A stretch of 64,000 nucleotides of DNA from VAZQ01 sp963702695. Its GTDB lineage: Bacteria > Pseudomonadota > Alphaproteobacteria > Rhizobiales > Xanthobacteraceae. Numbering within the stretch: position 1 is the stretch's first letter; each line of letters starts with the position of its first letter. The notes beneath the pieces were generated by a model. The model saw nothing but the letters and a program-made list of their open reading frames with translations, was not told where the DNA came from and searched no databases. Shown here piece by piece: positions 27,923 through 36,464 of the stretch. Both the position numbers and the translations under genes were made by a program. The DNA lies in NCBI GenBank assembly GCA_963702695.1, contig CAVPDS010000023.1, positions 114,404 through 178,403 on the forward strand, in the 5' to 3' direction.

Positions 27923-29710
27923 GTGCGCTTGCGAGGATTTGCAAGTGAGCGGGAGGGGGCCCTGCTGAAGTTCGGGCGGCATGCCGCCATAGGTTTGATC
28001 GCAGCAGTCCTCGTTCTCGCGGCGAGCCTTGCCGCGTCGGCACAGGACCCGCGCGAGCCCACGATCACCCGCATTCAAGCGGACTGGGACGCGGTGGCCA
28101 CCGAATTAAAGGCTGCGACCGCCGATCAATCGCCCGACCTGATCGCAAATCTCAACCGGGCGGTCGCCGACATCTTCCCCAACGCCGCCGCAAGCCCGGT
28201 GCCGGTGCTGCTGCCTTTCGACACGCCGGCGTACCTTCGCGACCGCGCCGCCGAAACGCCACGCTCCGCCGGCGATTATTTCTCCGGCTTCCGGCTGACG
28301 CCATTCTTCCTCGCCGGTCCAGGCGGCTATGACGCCGTGCTTACCGCCTCCCGCCAGGACATGCCGGACCTCGACCTCAATTTCAGCCTGCCGATCGCCG
28401 TCCACATCTCCGGCACGGCGCTCGTCTATGAACTCGACGAACCAGCCGGCATGGTGCAACTGCCGGTGAACGGGATCGGCGCCGACTATCCCGGCATCCG
28501 GCGAATGTTTCTCGAAGGCTATCTGCGCTACGCGTTCGTGCGCGACGGCGTGCCTTACGTACTCGCAATCGATTGCTCCCAAGGCCGCGCGCGCGAGCAC
28601 AAGCCTTCGTGCCGTGACGCCGACAAGGTGGCGCTGCGCGCGCTCAAGGAGCTGCAGGTCGTCGGCGGCACGCCGTCGCAACAGTCGCCGGTCGTGGCGC
28701 TGCCAACGATCGAGCGCCCCGCGGCGATCTCCACCGTGTTCACCTATCATCCGTCCGGCGATCTCATCCCCGGCACCGGGATGCACGGCAATGGCGGGCG
28801 AACCGATACCACCGTCTACTCGAAAATCCGCTTCCCGCTCGCCGACGCGCCGGCGTTCGCCAATTCACAGTCGTTCAACAGCTACGGCATCTGCGACGCA
28901 ACCGGGCGCGTCTCCGCCGGCATGCGCGGCAAGGTACCGGCCTATCGCTGCCGCGTCAGCGGGCAGGTTCTGGTCGCGGACGAATCCGCAGCCGAGAATT
29001 ACTCCTATCCGTGGCGCGATAATTTCTGCGAGCACCGCTACTTCTCGGTCAGCCAGTGCCCCGGCGGCCTCGGTCACCAGGGCCAGGACATCCGTCCGGC
29101 CTCCTGCCGGGTGCGCAACGACAATGCGACCCGCTGCGAGCCCTATCAGCACGACACCGTGGCCGTGCGCAATGCGATGGTAATGCGCTTGGCCGGCCAG
29201 ATGTCGGTCTACCTGGTCGTGAACGAGCCAAACGAGCGCATCCGCTTCCGTTACCTGCACATGAATCCGAAATTGCTCGACGCCAACGGGGTGTCCAGCG
29301 GCCGCACCGTCCACGAGGGCGAGGTGATCGGCCAGGTCGGTACTTTCGACCGCCGCGAGGGTGGAACCACCTATCACCTTCATTTCGACATCCAAGTGCC
29401 GACAAGATACGGCTGGGTCTTCGTCAACCCGTATATGACGCTGGTCACCGCCTATGAGCGCCTGATCCGCGCCCGCGGGCAGGAAGTTACCGACCCGCCG
29501 GAACCGCCTGTCGCCAGCACTGCGGCCGCGGAGCCGCAAAATGCGCTACAAGTGGCCCCTGATGACCGAATCGAACCACCTGTTGAGAGCCATGCCCGAC
29601 ACGCTCACCGATATTTCCCGCCGCACGCTGCTGCTCGGCGCTGGCGGCGCCTCAGCGCTCGCTTTCGCCGCGCCGGCGGCTTTCGCACAAGACACGCGTA
29701 CCTTCGCTAG
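27923..29710 (+). CDS. M23-family metallopeptidase (LytM type), exported
   Basis: A signal segment (LIAAVLVLAASLAASAQ) near residues 24-41 is followed by a long N-terminal region of unknown fold and a C-terminal M23 domain. Zinc-site motifs are visible: GLGHQGQDIRPAS (HxxxD) and YHLHFDI (HxH). These enzymes cut peptidoglycan cross-bridges or activate amidases. The GTG start at 27923 is uncertain, since AAGGG lies too close to it, and a start nearer the signal segment is possible. The last 40 or so residues are Arg/His-rich and overlap the next gene by 119 bases. This unusual tail may come from loss of the original stop codon. Confidence 0.8.
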   Translation: MRLRGFASEREGALLKFGRHAAIGLIAAVLVLAASLAASAQDPREPTITRIQADWDAVATELKAATADQSPDLIANLNRAVADIFPNAAASPVPVLLPFDTPAYLRDRAAETPRSAGDYFSGFRLTPFFLAGPGGYDAVLTASRQDMPDLDLNFSLPIAVHISGTALVYELDEPAGMVQLPVNGIGADYPGIRRMFLEGYLRYAFVRDGVPYVLAIDCSQGRAREHKPSCRDADKVALRALKELQVVGGTPSQQSPVVALPTIERPAAISTVFTYHPSGDLIPGTGMHGNGGRTDTTVYSKIRFPLADAPAFANSQSFNSYGICDATGRVSAGMRGKVPAYRCRVSGQVLVADESAAENYSYPWRDNFCEHRYFSVSQCPGGLGHQGQDIRPASCRVRNDNATRCEPYQHDTVAVRNAMVMRLAGQMSVYLVVNEPNERIRFRYLHMNPKLLDANGVSSGRTVHEGEVIGQVGTFDRREGGTTYHLHFDIQVPTRYGWVFVNPYMTLVTAYERLIRARGQEVTDPPEPPVASTAAAEPQNALQVAPDDRIEPPVESHARHAHRYFPPHAAARRWRRLSARFRRAGGFRTRHAYLR

Positions 29711-30824
29711 CTGGGTCGAGGGCTTCCGCCCCCGGGCGGTGGCGCGCGGCGTGTCGGACGCCACCTACACGCGGGTGATGCACGGCTTGAAGCCGGACAT
29801 GTCGGTGTTCAAGGAAATCAAGAACCAGCCCGAATTCCACGAGCAGCTCTGGCAATATCTCAATCGCCGCGTTTCCGACTGGCGCATCACCACCGGCAAG
29901 GAAAAGGCGAAAGAATATGCGCCGCTGTTCGCGCGCATCGAAAAGGATTTCGGCGTCGAGCGTTCGGTGATGCTCGGCGTCTGGGGTATCGAATCGGCCT
30001 ACGGCGACCCGCTGGTGCAGCAGAACCATATGCGCCCGATCATCCCGTCGCTGGCGGCGCTGGCCTGGGGCGAGCCGCGGCGGCGCACCTATTGGGAGCA
30101 GGAGCTGATCAACGCGCTGGTGATCATCGAGCGCGGCTGGGGCAAGCCGGAAGAAATGAACGGCTCCTGGGCCGGCGCGATGGGCCACACCCAGTGGATG
30201 CCGGAAGTCTGGCTGCACATGGGCTCCGACTATGACGGCGACGGCCGGGTCTCACCGTTCGGCAAGCCCGACGACGCGCTCGGCTCGACCGCGAAGTATC
30301 TCGTGCAGCGCGGCAAATATCGCCACGGCGAGCACTGGGGCTACGAGGTGCGCCTGCCCTCCGGCATGGGTGGCGAAGCGTCGCAGAGCTATGCCGCGTG
30401 GCAGAAGGCGGGCGTCGCGCGCGCCGACAGCCAGCCGTTTCCGTTGCCGAACGCGACCGCGAAATTGTGGGTGCCAGTGCGCGGCGGACCGGCATTTTTG
30501 CTCGGCCCCAATTTCTATGCGGTGCGCTCCTACAATCCGTCGATGAACTATACGCTCGCGCTCGTACATCTCGGCGACCGCGTGGTGGGCGGCGAGCCGT
30601 TCGTGCAGAAATTCCCCGGCAGCGAACGCGCCCCGACACTCGCGGAAGTGCAGGAGATCCAACGCCGGCTCACCGACATGGGCTACGACACCGGCGGCGT
30701 CGACGGCCGCGTCGGCAATGATACGATGAGCGCGGTGCAAAATTTCCAGAAGAAGATCGGCATGCATCCGATGGATGGCTATGCCGGGGTCACGCTGCTC
30801 GCGAAGCTGCGCGAGGCGAAGTAA
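29592..30824 (+). CDS. Lytic murein transglycosylase (MltB-like) with peptidoglycan-binding domain
   Basis: The product is about 410 residues. A twin-arginine-type signal (SRRTLLLGAGGASALAFAAPAAFA) comes first. The catalytic domain has GVWGIESAYGDP with the active-site Glu, GSWAGAMGHTQWMPEVW and DYDGDGRVSPFG, typical of the MltB/SltB type. The C terminus carries a PG_binding_1 domain (LAEVQEIQRRLTDMGYDTGG, TMSAVQNFQKKIGM). It cleaves glycan strands to anhydro products in the periplasm. The ATG at 29592 is chosen, with ATGs at 29541 and 29562 as alternatives. Together with the M23 gene it suggests a cell-wall remodelling pair. Confidence 0.9.
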   Translation: MPDTLTDISRRTLLLGAGGASALAFAAPAAFAQDTRTFASWVEGFRPRAVARGVSDATYTRVMHGLKPDMSVFKEIKNQPEFHEQLWQYLNRRVSDWRITTGKEKAKEYAPLFARIEKDFGVERSVMLGVWGIESAYGDPLVQQNHMRPIIPSLAALAWGEPRRRTYWEQELINALVIIERGWGKPEEMNGSWAGAMGHTQWMPEVWLHMGSDYDGDGRVSPFGKPDDALGSTAKYLVQRGKYRHGEHWGYEVRLPSGMGGEASQSYAAWQKAGVARADSQPFPLPNATAKLWVPVRGGPAFLLGPNFYAVRSYNPSMNYTLALVHLGDRVVGGEPFVQKFPGSERAPTLAEVQEIQRRLTDMGYDTGGVDGRVGNDTMSAVQNFQKKIGMHPMDGYAGVTLLAKLREAK

Positions 30825-30844
30825 TCGGGTCTGCTACCGCAGGT

Positions 30845-31279
30845 TCAGGACGTGAGGGCGGCGACAAGCCCTTGCGCATCATCGGTGCCGATGCGCCGAA
30901 TGTCGCCGGTCTTGAGACGAAGCTCGATCGCGCTGAGCCCTGACACGTTGTACAGCCGAAATCCCGGCCTCATCCTGATACCGAATCCGTTCCACCACTT
31001 GTTGCGCACAATCTGCACGCTCTCGATTTCGGCGCGCGCGAGCCGATAACGCCAAAGTCCCGGCCCGAAACGCCAACAAAGTTCTCGCTCGTTCACATCC
31101 ACGGTCAGTGATGAAAAGACCCAGGCGAGAAAGACAAGGCCGACTGCCAGGGTCAACGACATCCAACGCTGCGATGACATCGGCTCAAGGTAGCTAATTG
31201 ACGCGCAAACAACAGCCGCGGCAAGCGTCGCAGCCAAGATCACGGTGCCGCGCTGAGTGTGGTGGTAGGGGGCGGCCAT
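30845..31279 (-). CDS. Small membrane protein with a PH-like domain
   Basis: The 144-residue protein has two hydrophobic segments near residues 12-30 and 41-58 (GTVILAATLAAAVVCASI, LTLAVGLVFLAWVFSSL). A soluble C-terminal domain follows, VDVNERELCWRFGPGLWRYR then GIRMRPGFRLYNVSG and IELRLKTGDIRRIGT. This pattern matches small bacterial PH-like (bPH) membrane proteins of unknown role. The ATG at 31277-31279 has GGAG upstream. It converges on the transglycosylase and is divergent from the TPP enzyme. Confidence 0.7.
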   Translation of the reverse strand: MAAPYHHTQRGTVILAATLAAAVVCASISYLEPMSSQRWMSLTLAVGLVFLAWVFSSLTVDVNERELCWRFGPGLWRYRLARAEIESVQIVRNKWWNGFGIRMRPGFRLYNVSGLSAIELRLKTGDIRRIGTDDAQGLVAALTS

Positions 31280-31518
31280 GCTCTCTCTCCTGCGTCTGAA
31301 GTTGACCGGTCGCCCTTCGACCCATTGGTCGCCGCGAGGAGGCACAGGGTTCGTGCATTTACACCGGCGGGGCGGCCACGTTTAGCGCCGATGAAGGCTT
31401 TGATGCCGCGGTTGTGGCGACCGGCGAAGAGAAGATCCGTGCACGCGGTTGCGCTCCCGGCCCCGATCCGGTTTTATGGCCGCGACCATAACCCCCAAGA
31501 AACCCCGAGGATTGTCCA

Positions 31519-33360
31519 GTGACGACTGCAAAAGCCAAGGCGGCGCCCGCCGCCGACAAGACGTCTGCGAGCCTTGCCCACCCTTCGATCCGCGAGCTTG
31601 ACCGCCCGGTGAACCTCACCGCCGAGAACGCCGCCGGCTGGGGCTCGGACGTGGTCGCCGATTCGCTGCGCGCGCTGAACATTCCCTATATCGCGCTCAA
31701 TCCTGGCGCGAGCTATCGCGGCCTGCACAACTCCATCGTGAACTATCTCGGCAACGAGACGCCGCAGATGATCCTGTGTCTGCATGAGGAGATCGCGGTC
31801 GCGATCGCGCAGGGCTACGCCAAGGTCACCGGCAAAGCGATGGCGGCGGCAGTGCACTCGAACGTCGGGCTGTTCCACGCGACGATGGCGGTGTTCAACG
31901 CCTGGTGCGACCGCACGCCGGTCGTGATCCTCGGCGCCACCGGGCCGGTCGACGCTGCCAAGCGCCGGCCGTGGATTGACTGGATCCACACCGCGCGGGA
32001 CCAGGGCGCGATCGTGCGCGACTACACCAAGTGGGACGACCAGCCGGCGTCGCCGGCGGCCGCGCGCGAGGCGATCCTGCGCGCCAACTGGATCGCCAAC
32101 ACCACACCGATGGGGCCGGTCTACATCAACCTCGATGCTGAGGTGCAGGAATCGAAGCTGCCCGAGCCGCTGCCGCCAATCGATGCGCAGCGATTCATGC
32201 CGCCGACCATCGAGGCGCCCTCCCCCGAGTTGGTGAAGCAGGCGGCGGAACTGCTCAAGGGCGCGAGGAAACCGGTCATCCTCATGGGCCGCGTCGGCCG
32301 CAGCATGGAAGGCTGGAACGCGCGCGTCGCGCTCGCGGAGCATCTCAACGCCAAGGTGGTCACCGAACTGAAACTCGGCGCCGCGTTCCCGACCGATCAT
32401 CCGCTGCATGCCGGCCCGCCCGGCTCGACCGCGCTCGGGCCGGAGGCGCAGGCCGCGGTGAAGGACGCCGACGTGATCCTGAGCCTCGACTGGGTCGACC
32501 TGGCCGGCGCCTTCAAGGGCGCGTTCCCGAACGGCGTGCCGGACGCGAAGGTGATCGTGGTGAGCAACGACTTCCGCATCCACCGTGGCTGGAGCATGGA
32601 CTACCAGGGCCTGCCGCCCTGCGACGTGCTGCTTCCGACCACGCCTGACGAAGCGGTGCCAGACCTGCTCAAGGCGGTCGGCGGCGCGGTGAAAGCGTCG
32701 GCGCCGGCGAAGAAAGGCGTGATTCCCGAGCTCTCCAAGGACAAGCTCGTCGTCAACGATCTCGTGCGCGCGCTCAAGACCGCGGTGGGCGACCGTGACG
32801 TCACGCTCGCGCACATCTCGCTGTCATGGGACGGCGCGACCTGGCCGTTCCGGCATCCGCTCGACTATGTCGGCTCCGAAGGCGGCGGCGGCGTCGGCGG
32901 CGGGCCGGGCAATACCGTCGGCACTGCGCTCGCGCTCAAGGGCTCGGGGCGGCTGGTAGCCGCGGTGTGCGGCGACGGCGACACCATGATGAGCAACCAG
33001 GCGATCTGGACCGCGGCGCATTACCGCATTCCGCTCCTGCTCGTGGTCGCCAACAATCGCTCGTTCTTCAATGACGAACTGCACCAGGAGCGGGTCGCGC
33101 GCATCCGTTCGCGGCCGGCCGAGAACCGCTGGATCGGTCAGCGCATTTCGGAGCCCGACATCGACTTCGCCGCGCTCGCCCGCTCGCAGGGCGCGCAAGG
33201 GTTCGGCCCGGTGACCAAGACCTCCGACCTCGTGGCAACCTTCGAGAAAGCGATCGCCGCAGTGGAAGGTGGCGCGGTGGCGGTGGTCGACGTGCGGGTC
33301 GAGCCGGGCTACTCGGCGGTCGCGACCGCCGCCATGCTGCGCGGGACCGAGAAGAAGTAA
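31519..33360 (+). CDS. Thiamine-pyrophosphate-dependent enzyme, acetolactate synthase/decarboxylase type
   Basis: The 613-residue protein has three TPP-enzyme domains. The N-terminal Pyr domain has LCLHEEIAVAIAQGYAKVTG with the conserved Glu. The middle domain has ELLKGARKPVILMGRVG. The C-terminal PP domain has CGDGDTMMSNQAIWTAAHYR ending in VVANN (GDG...NN metal/TPP motif). Long inserted loops separate it from true acetolactate synthase, so it may be a decarboxylase or lyase of an aromatic or 2-oxo acid. A GTG start at 31519 follows CCGAGG. A repeat and a periplasmic binding protein gene follow on the same strand, hinting at a shared catabolic use. Confidence 0.85.
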   Translation: MTTAKAKAAPAADKTSASLAHPSIRELDRPVNLTAENAAGWGSDVVADSLRALNIPYIALNPGASYRGLHNSIVNYLGNETPQMILCLHEEIAVAIAQGYAKVTGKAMAAAVHSNVGLFHATMAVFNAWCDRTPVVILGATGPVDAAKRRPWIDWIHTARDQGAIVRDYTKWDDQPASPAAAREAILRANWIANTTPMGPVYINLDAEVQESKLPEPLPPIDAQRFMPPTIEAPSPELVKQAAELLKGARKPVILMGRVGRSMEGWNARVALAEHLNAKVVTELKLGAAFPTDHPLHAGPPGSTALGPEAQAAVKDADVILSLDWVDLAGAFKGAFPNGVPDAKVIVVSNDFRIHRGWSMDYQGLPPCDVLLPTTPDEAVPDLLKAVGGAVKASAPAKKGVIPELSKDKLVVNDLVRALKTAVGDRDVTLAHISLSWDGATWPFRHPLDYVGSEGGGGVGGGPGNTVGTALALKGSGRLVAAVCGDGDTMMSNQAIWTAAHYRIPLLLVVANNRSFFNDELHQERVARIRSRPAENRWIGQRISEPDIDFAALARSQGAQGFGPVTKTSDLVATFEKAIAAVEGGAVAVVDVRVEPGYSAVATAAMLRGTEKK

Positions 33361-33380
33361 TCGTTCGCGGCTCAGTGAAC

Positions 33381-33510
33381 GCGTAGCGCGAATGCCGAGC
33401 CGGGACCCTGGAAGGACGTGACGGCCGGAAGCCGTCGCAATGTTGTGCTGCGCACGTTTTGCGCTGGGTCCCGGATCGCGTTCCGCTTCGCTCAACGCGT
33501 CCGGGATACG
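33381..33510. repeat. Dispersed intergenic repeat, copy 2
   Basis: This is the partner of 14151-14345, sharing GCCGAGCCGGGACC, ACGGCC..AAGCCGTC, GTGCTGCGC and TTGCGCTGGGTCC in order, then GCGTTCCGCTTCGCTC. It sits between the TPP enzyme and the binding protein. Confidence 0.6.
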
Positions 33511-33539
33511 TGGCAATACCGCTAAAGAGGAACGCACCC

Positions 33540-34514
33540 ATGACTTACACCCGACGCTCTGCTCTCGTTCTCGCCGGCGCCACGCTCCTTGGCGCGACGT
33601 TGCCGGCGAGGGCCGACGATCAGCTCAAGCTCACCATCGGCCAGCGCGGCAACTGGGATACCTCGATCAGCCATCTCGGCGACAAGGCCGGCATCTTCAA
33701 GAAGTACGGCCTCGAGCTCGAGATGATCTATACGGCGGGTTCGGGCGAGACGCTGCAACCGGTGATCTCGGGCAGCGTCGACATCGGGCTCGCGGTCGGC
33801 ACGCCCGGCGCCATGGCCGCGTTCGCGAAGGGCGCGCCAGTGCGCATCATCGGCGCCGAGGCGACCGGCGCCGCCGACTATTGGTTCGTGAAGGCGACAT
33901 CGCCGATCAAGACCCTGAAGGACTTGAACGGCCACACCATCGCCTATTCGACCTCGGGCTCTTCAACCGAGAGCATCGTGCGCGCCTTCATCAAGGAGAA
34001 CAATCTCACCACCGCCAAACCGATGTCGACCGGCAACGGCCCTTCGACCATGACGGCGGTGATGACCGGTCAGGTCGACGCCGGCTGGGCCTCGCCGCCG
34101 TTCGGGCTCAAGCAAATGGCGGACGGGCAGACGCGCCTGCTCGCGCGCGCCACCGACGCCGCGATCGTGCGCGGGCAGACCATCCGCGTGGTCGTCGCGA
34201 ATGCGCAGGCGCTCGAGAAACGCAAGGACGTGATCGCGCGCTACATGCAGGGCTATCGCGACACGATCGACTACATGTACGGCGACAATCCGCAAGTGCT
34301 CAAAGACTACGCCGAATTCGCAGGCGTCTCGGTGGATATGGCCAAGCGCGTGCGCAACGAGTTCTTCCCGAAGACGCTGGTGATGCCCGACGAGATCAAG
34401 GGCCTTGAATTGGTGATGGCGGAGGCGGTCGAGCTGAAATTCATTCCCGGGCCGCTGAGCAAGGATCAGCTTGCGCAGATGGTGCAAATCCAGAAGCCAA
34501 TTCCGAAGCGGTAG
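33540..34514 (+). CDS. ABC transporter substrate-binding protein (NMT1/SsuA-like)
   Basis: The 324-residue periplasmic protein has a signal peptide (RRSALVLAGATLLGATLPARA), then LTIGQRGNWDTSISHLGDKAGIFKKYGLELE, typical of nitrate/taurine/pyrimidine-precursor binding proteins. SGSVDIGLAVGTPGAM and LNGHTIAYSTSGSSTES follow as in the family. The ATG at 33540 has AGAGGAA upstream. No permease or ATPase gene adjoins it. Its closeness to the TPP enzyme suggests it captures that enzyme's substrate or a precursor, which is an inference. Confidence 0.88.
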   Translation: MTYTRRSALVLAGATLLGATLPARADDQLKLTIGQRGNWDTSISHLGDKAGIFKKYGLELEMIYTAGSGETLQPVISGSVDIGLAVGTPGAMAAFAKGAPVRIIGAEATGAADYWFVKATSPIKTLKDLNGHTIAYSTSGSSTESIVRAFIKENNLTTAKPMSTGNGPSTMTAVMTGQVDAGWASPPFGLKQMADGQTRLLARATDAAIVRGQTIRVVVANAQALEKRKDVIARYMQGYRDTIDYMYGDNPQVLKDYAEFAGVSVDMAKRVRNEFFPKTLVMPDEIKGLELVMAEAVELKFIPGPLSKDQLAQMVQIQKPIPKR

Positions 34515-34701
34515 CGTTCGGGGCGAGCGCTACAAAATTGCTGATTGTGGTCCCCGCGCTGGCGAGTACGCCATGACAAAACATGACTCGCGTCATGGCG
34601 GGCCTGTCCCGGCTATCTCGATTGAAGGGCGCCGCCGTGCGTTCCCTGTCTGGGATTCCCGGGGACAAGCCCGGCGCAACGTCTAATGCCGTTAGTATAA
34701 C

Positions 34702-36441
34702 CTATTCCGCAGCCTCGACCGCACGCTGCTTCGGCGCGCCGTGGGTCTTTGGAATCTTGTCGGCATACACCTGGACGAAATGGTCCTGCTCGCCGCCGGT
34801 TGCTACGCTCAGCGATTTATCCATATAATCGCGCCCCCGCGGATCAGCCTGGATGTTCTTGCGCAGCCGCCGGATGCGGAAGACCAGCCAGCCCCACTGC
34901 AAGCCGACCTTGAGCGCGTCAAGCGCCCGCAACGGATAGAAAATCAGAGGATTGACGATCGGCATGCCGGCGCGGCGCTCGGTGCGGACCTTGCGCCGCG
35001 CCAGCCCGAACTGCAGTGGATGCACGTTCTCGATCGCGACCGCACCTGAAAACACCGTCAACGCGTTGCCGACCTTACTCATCGGCAGTCCGTTCGCAAA
35101 AGCGCGGCGCAGCACCGTCTCGACATGTTCCTTGGAGTAATAGCACGCCCAGGCTTCCCGATAGACCGCTTCCCAGGTTTCCTTCGACATGCGCGCATGG
35201 CCGGTGCAGGCGTGTTCAAGATCGTATTTGTTCATGTCCGGGTCCATCGCAACCCCGCGCGAGTGCAGGGTCTTGTGGTCCTCGGAGCCGGGCAGCGGCG
35301 TGAGGTAAAAGAATTCCAGAATGTCGATCGGCAGTTCTTTCTTGATGATCTCGATGTCGCGCGCGATCGATTCCGGCGTATCGGTCGGAAAGCCCAAAAT
35401 GTAGCCGGCATAGATCATCACCTTGACCTTGTGCCAGGCCTGCAGCATCTCGCGGTATTCCCAGATCTTGTTCTGGCGCTTCTTCGTTCCCATCAACGAT
35501 TCCGGATTGATGTTTTCGAGCCCGATGAAGACCGTGCCGCACCCGGCGCGCGCCGCCTTCTCGATGAAGCCGGGAATGCGGTGGCAGAGCGTGTCGACCT
35601 GGAGCAGGAGGCGGATCGTGAAGCCCCGCTCGCGCATCTCGATCAGGCGGTCGAGGATCACTTCCCAGTTCTTGTTGCGGGCGAAATTGTCGTCGGTGAC
35701 GAAGAATCGGGTGATGCCCTGCGCAGCATTCGCGCGCACGATCGCCTCGACGTCGTCGGCCGTGCGGTAGCGCGACTTGCGGCCCTGCACGTTGATGATG
35801 GTGCAGAAGCTGCACTGGAACGGGCAGCCGCGCCCGGCGTCGAAGCTGGTATAGGCGCCGATGTTGCGGTCGACCACATCGCGCGGCAGCAAAGGCAGCG
35901 TCGCCGCCGCCATTTCGGGCAGATCGCTCATGTAGTTGTAGACCGGCTTGAGCGTGCCGCTCGCAACATCGCGCAGCAGCGAGGCCATGCGGCCCTCGCC
36001 TTCCCCGGCGAACAGCGTGATCCCGAGCGCGCTCGCCTCCTGCAGATCGGGCGGGTGCTCCGGCAGCATCGCCAGGCACCCGCTGACGTGGAAGCCGCCG
36101 ATCACGACCGGCAGGCCGGCGGCACGGAACCGCCGGCCGAGGTCGACGGCGCGCGGAAACTGATTCGACTGCACGCCGACCAGCCCGACGAACCCGCCGC
36201 CCGCGGCCTTGATCCGTCGGATCGCGCCGGCCACGTCAATGATCGTGTTGCACTCGTCGTAGGCCTCGATCTCGATCGCGACCTCGGGCCCGAGCAGCTT
36301 CTGCTCGGCGCACGAAGACAGGAGGCCGTGCACACTGGCGAGGCTGTTCGACGGAATGCCGGAACGATGCCATTGGATGACGTAACCATCGTCATCGTAG
36401 TGCGACGGCTTGATAAGGATGACCCTGAACGACCGTCCCAT
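34702..36441 (-). CDS. B12-binding-type radical SAM protein, copy B
   Basis: The 579-residue product has an N-terminal Rossmann region (FRVILIKPSHYDDDGYVIQW, GFVGLVGVQSNQFPRA, VVIGGFHVSGCLAML) like the B12-binding domain of class B radical SAM enzymes. A radical SAM barrel follows with Cys206, Cys210 and Cys213 in RGCPFQCSFCTI. I see no DxHxxG cobalamin-ligand motif in the N-terminal part. The C terminus ends DKIPKTHGAPKQRAVEAAE, shared with its neighbour. It lies 23 bases downstream of a close paralogue and probably shares its transcript. The substrate is unknown. Relatives act as methyl- or cyclase-type enzymes on lipids, tetrapyrroles or peptides. Confidence 0.88.
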   Translation of the reverse strand: MGRSFRVILIKPSHYDDDGYVIQWHRSGIPSNSLASVHGLLSSCAEQKLLGPEVAIEIEAYDECNTIIDVAGAIRRIKAAGGGFVGLVGVQSNQFPRAVDLGRRFRAAGLPVVIGGFHVSGCLAMLPEHPPDLQEASALGITLFAGEGEGRMASLLRDVASGTLKPVYNYMSDLPEMAAATLPLLPRDVVDRNIGAYTSFDAGRGCPFQCSFCTIINVQGRKSRYRTADDVEAIVRANAAQGITRFFVTDDNFARNKNWEVILDRLIEMRERGFTIRLLLQVDTLCHRIPGFIEKAARAGCGTVFIGLENINPESLMGTKKRQNKIWEYREMLQAWHKVKVMIYAGYILGFPTDTPESIARDIEIIKKELPIDILEFFYLTPLPGSEDHKTLHSRGVAMDPDMNKYDLEHACTGHARMSKETWEAVYREAWACYYSKEHVETVLRRAFANGLPMSKVGNALTVFSGAVAIENVHPLQFGLARRKVRTERRAGMPIVNPLIFYPLRALDALKVGLQWGWLVFRIRRLRKNIQADPRGRDYMDKSLSVATGGEQDHFVQVYADKIPKTHGAPKQRAVEAAE

Positions 36442-36464
36442 TTATCCTGTCCACACCTGCGGCG

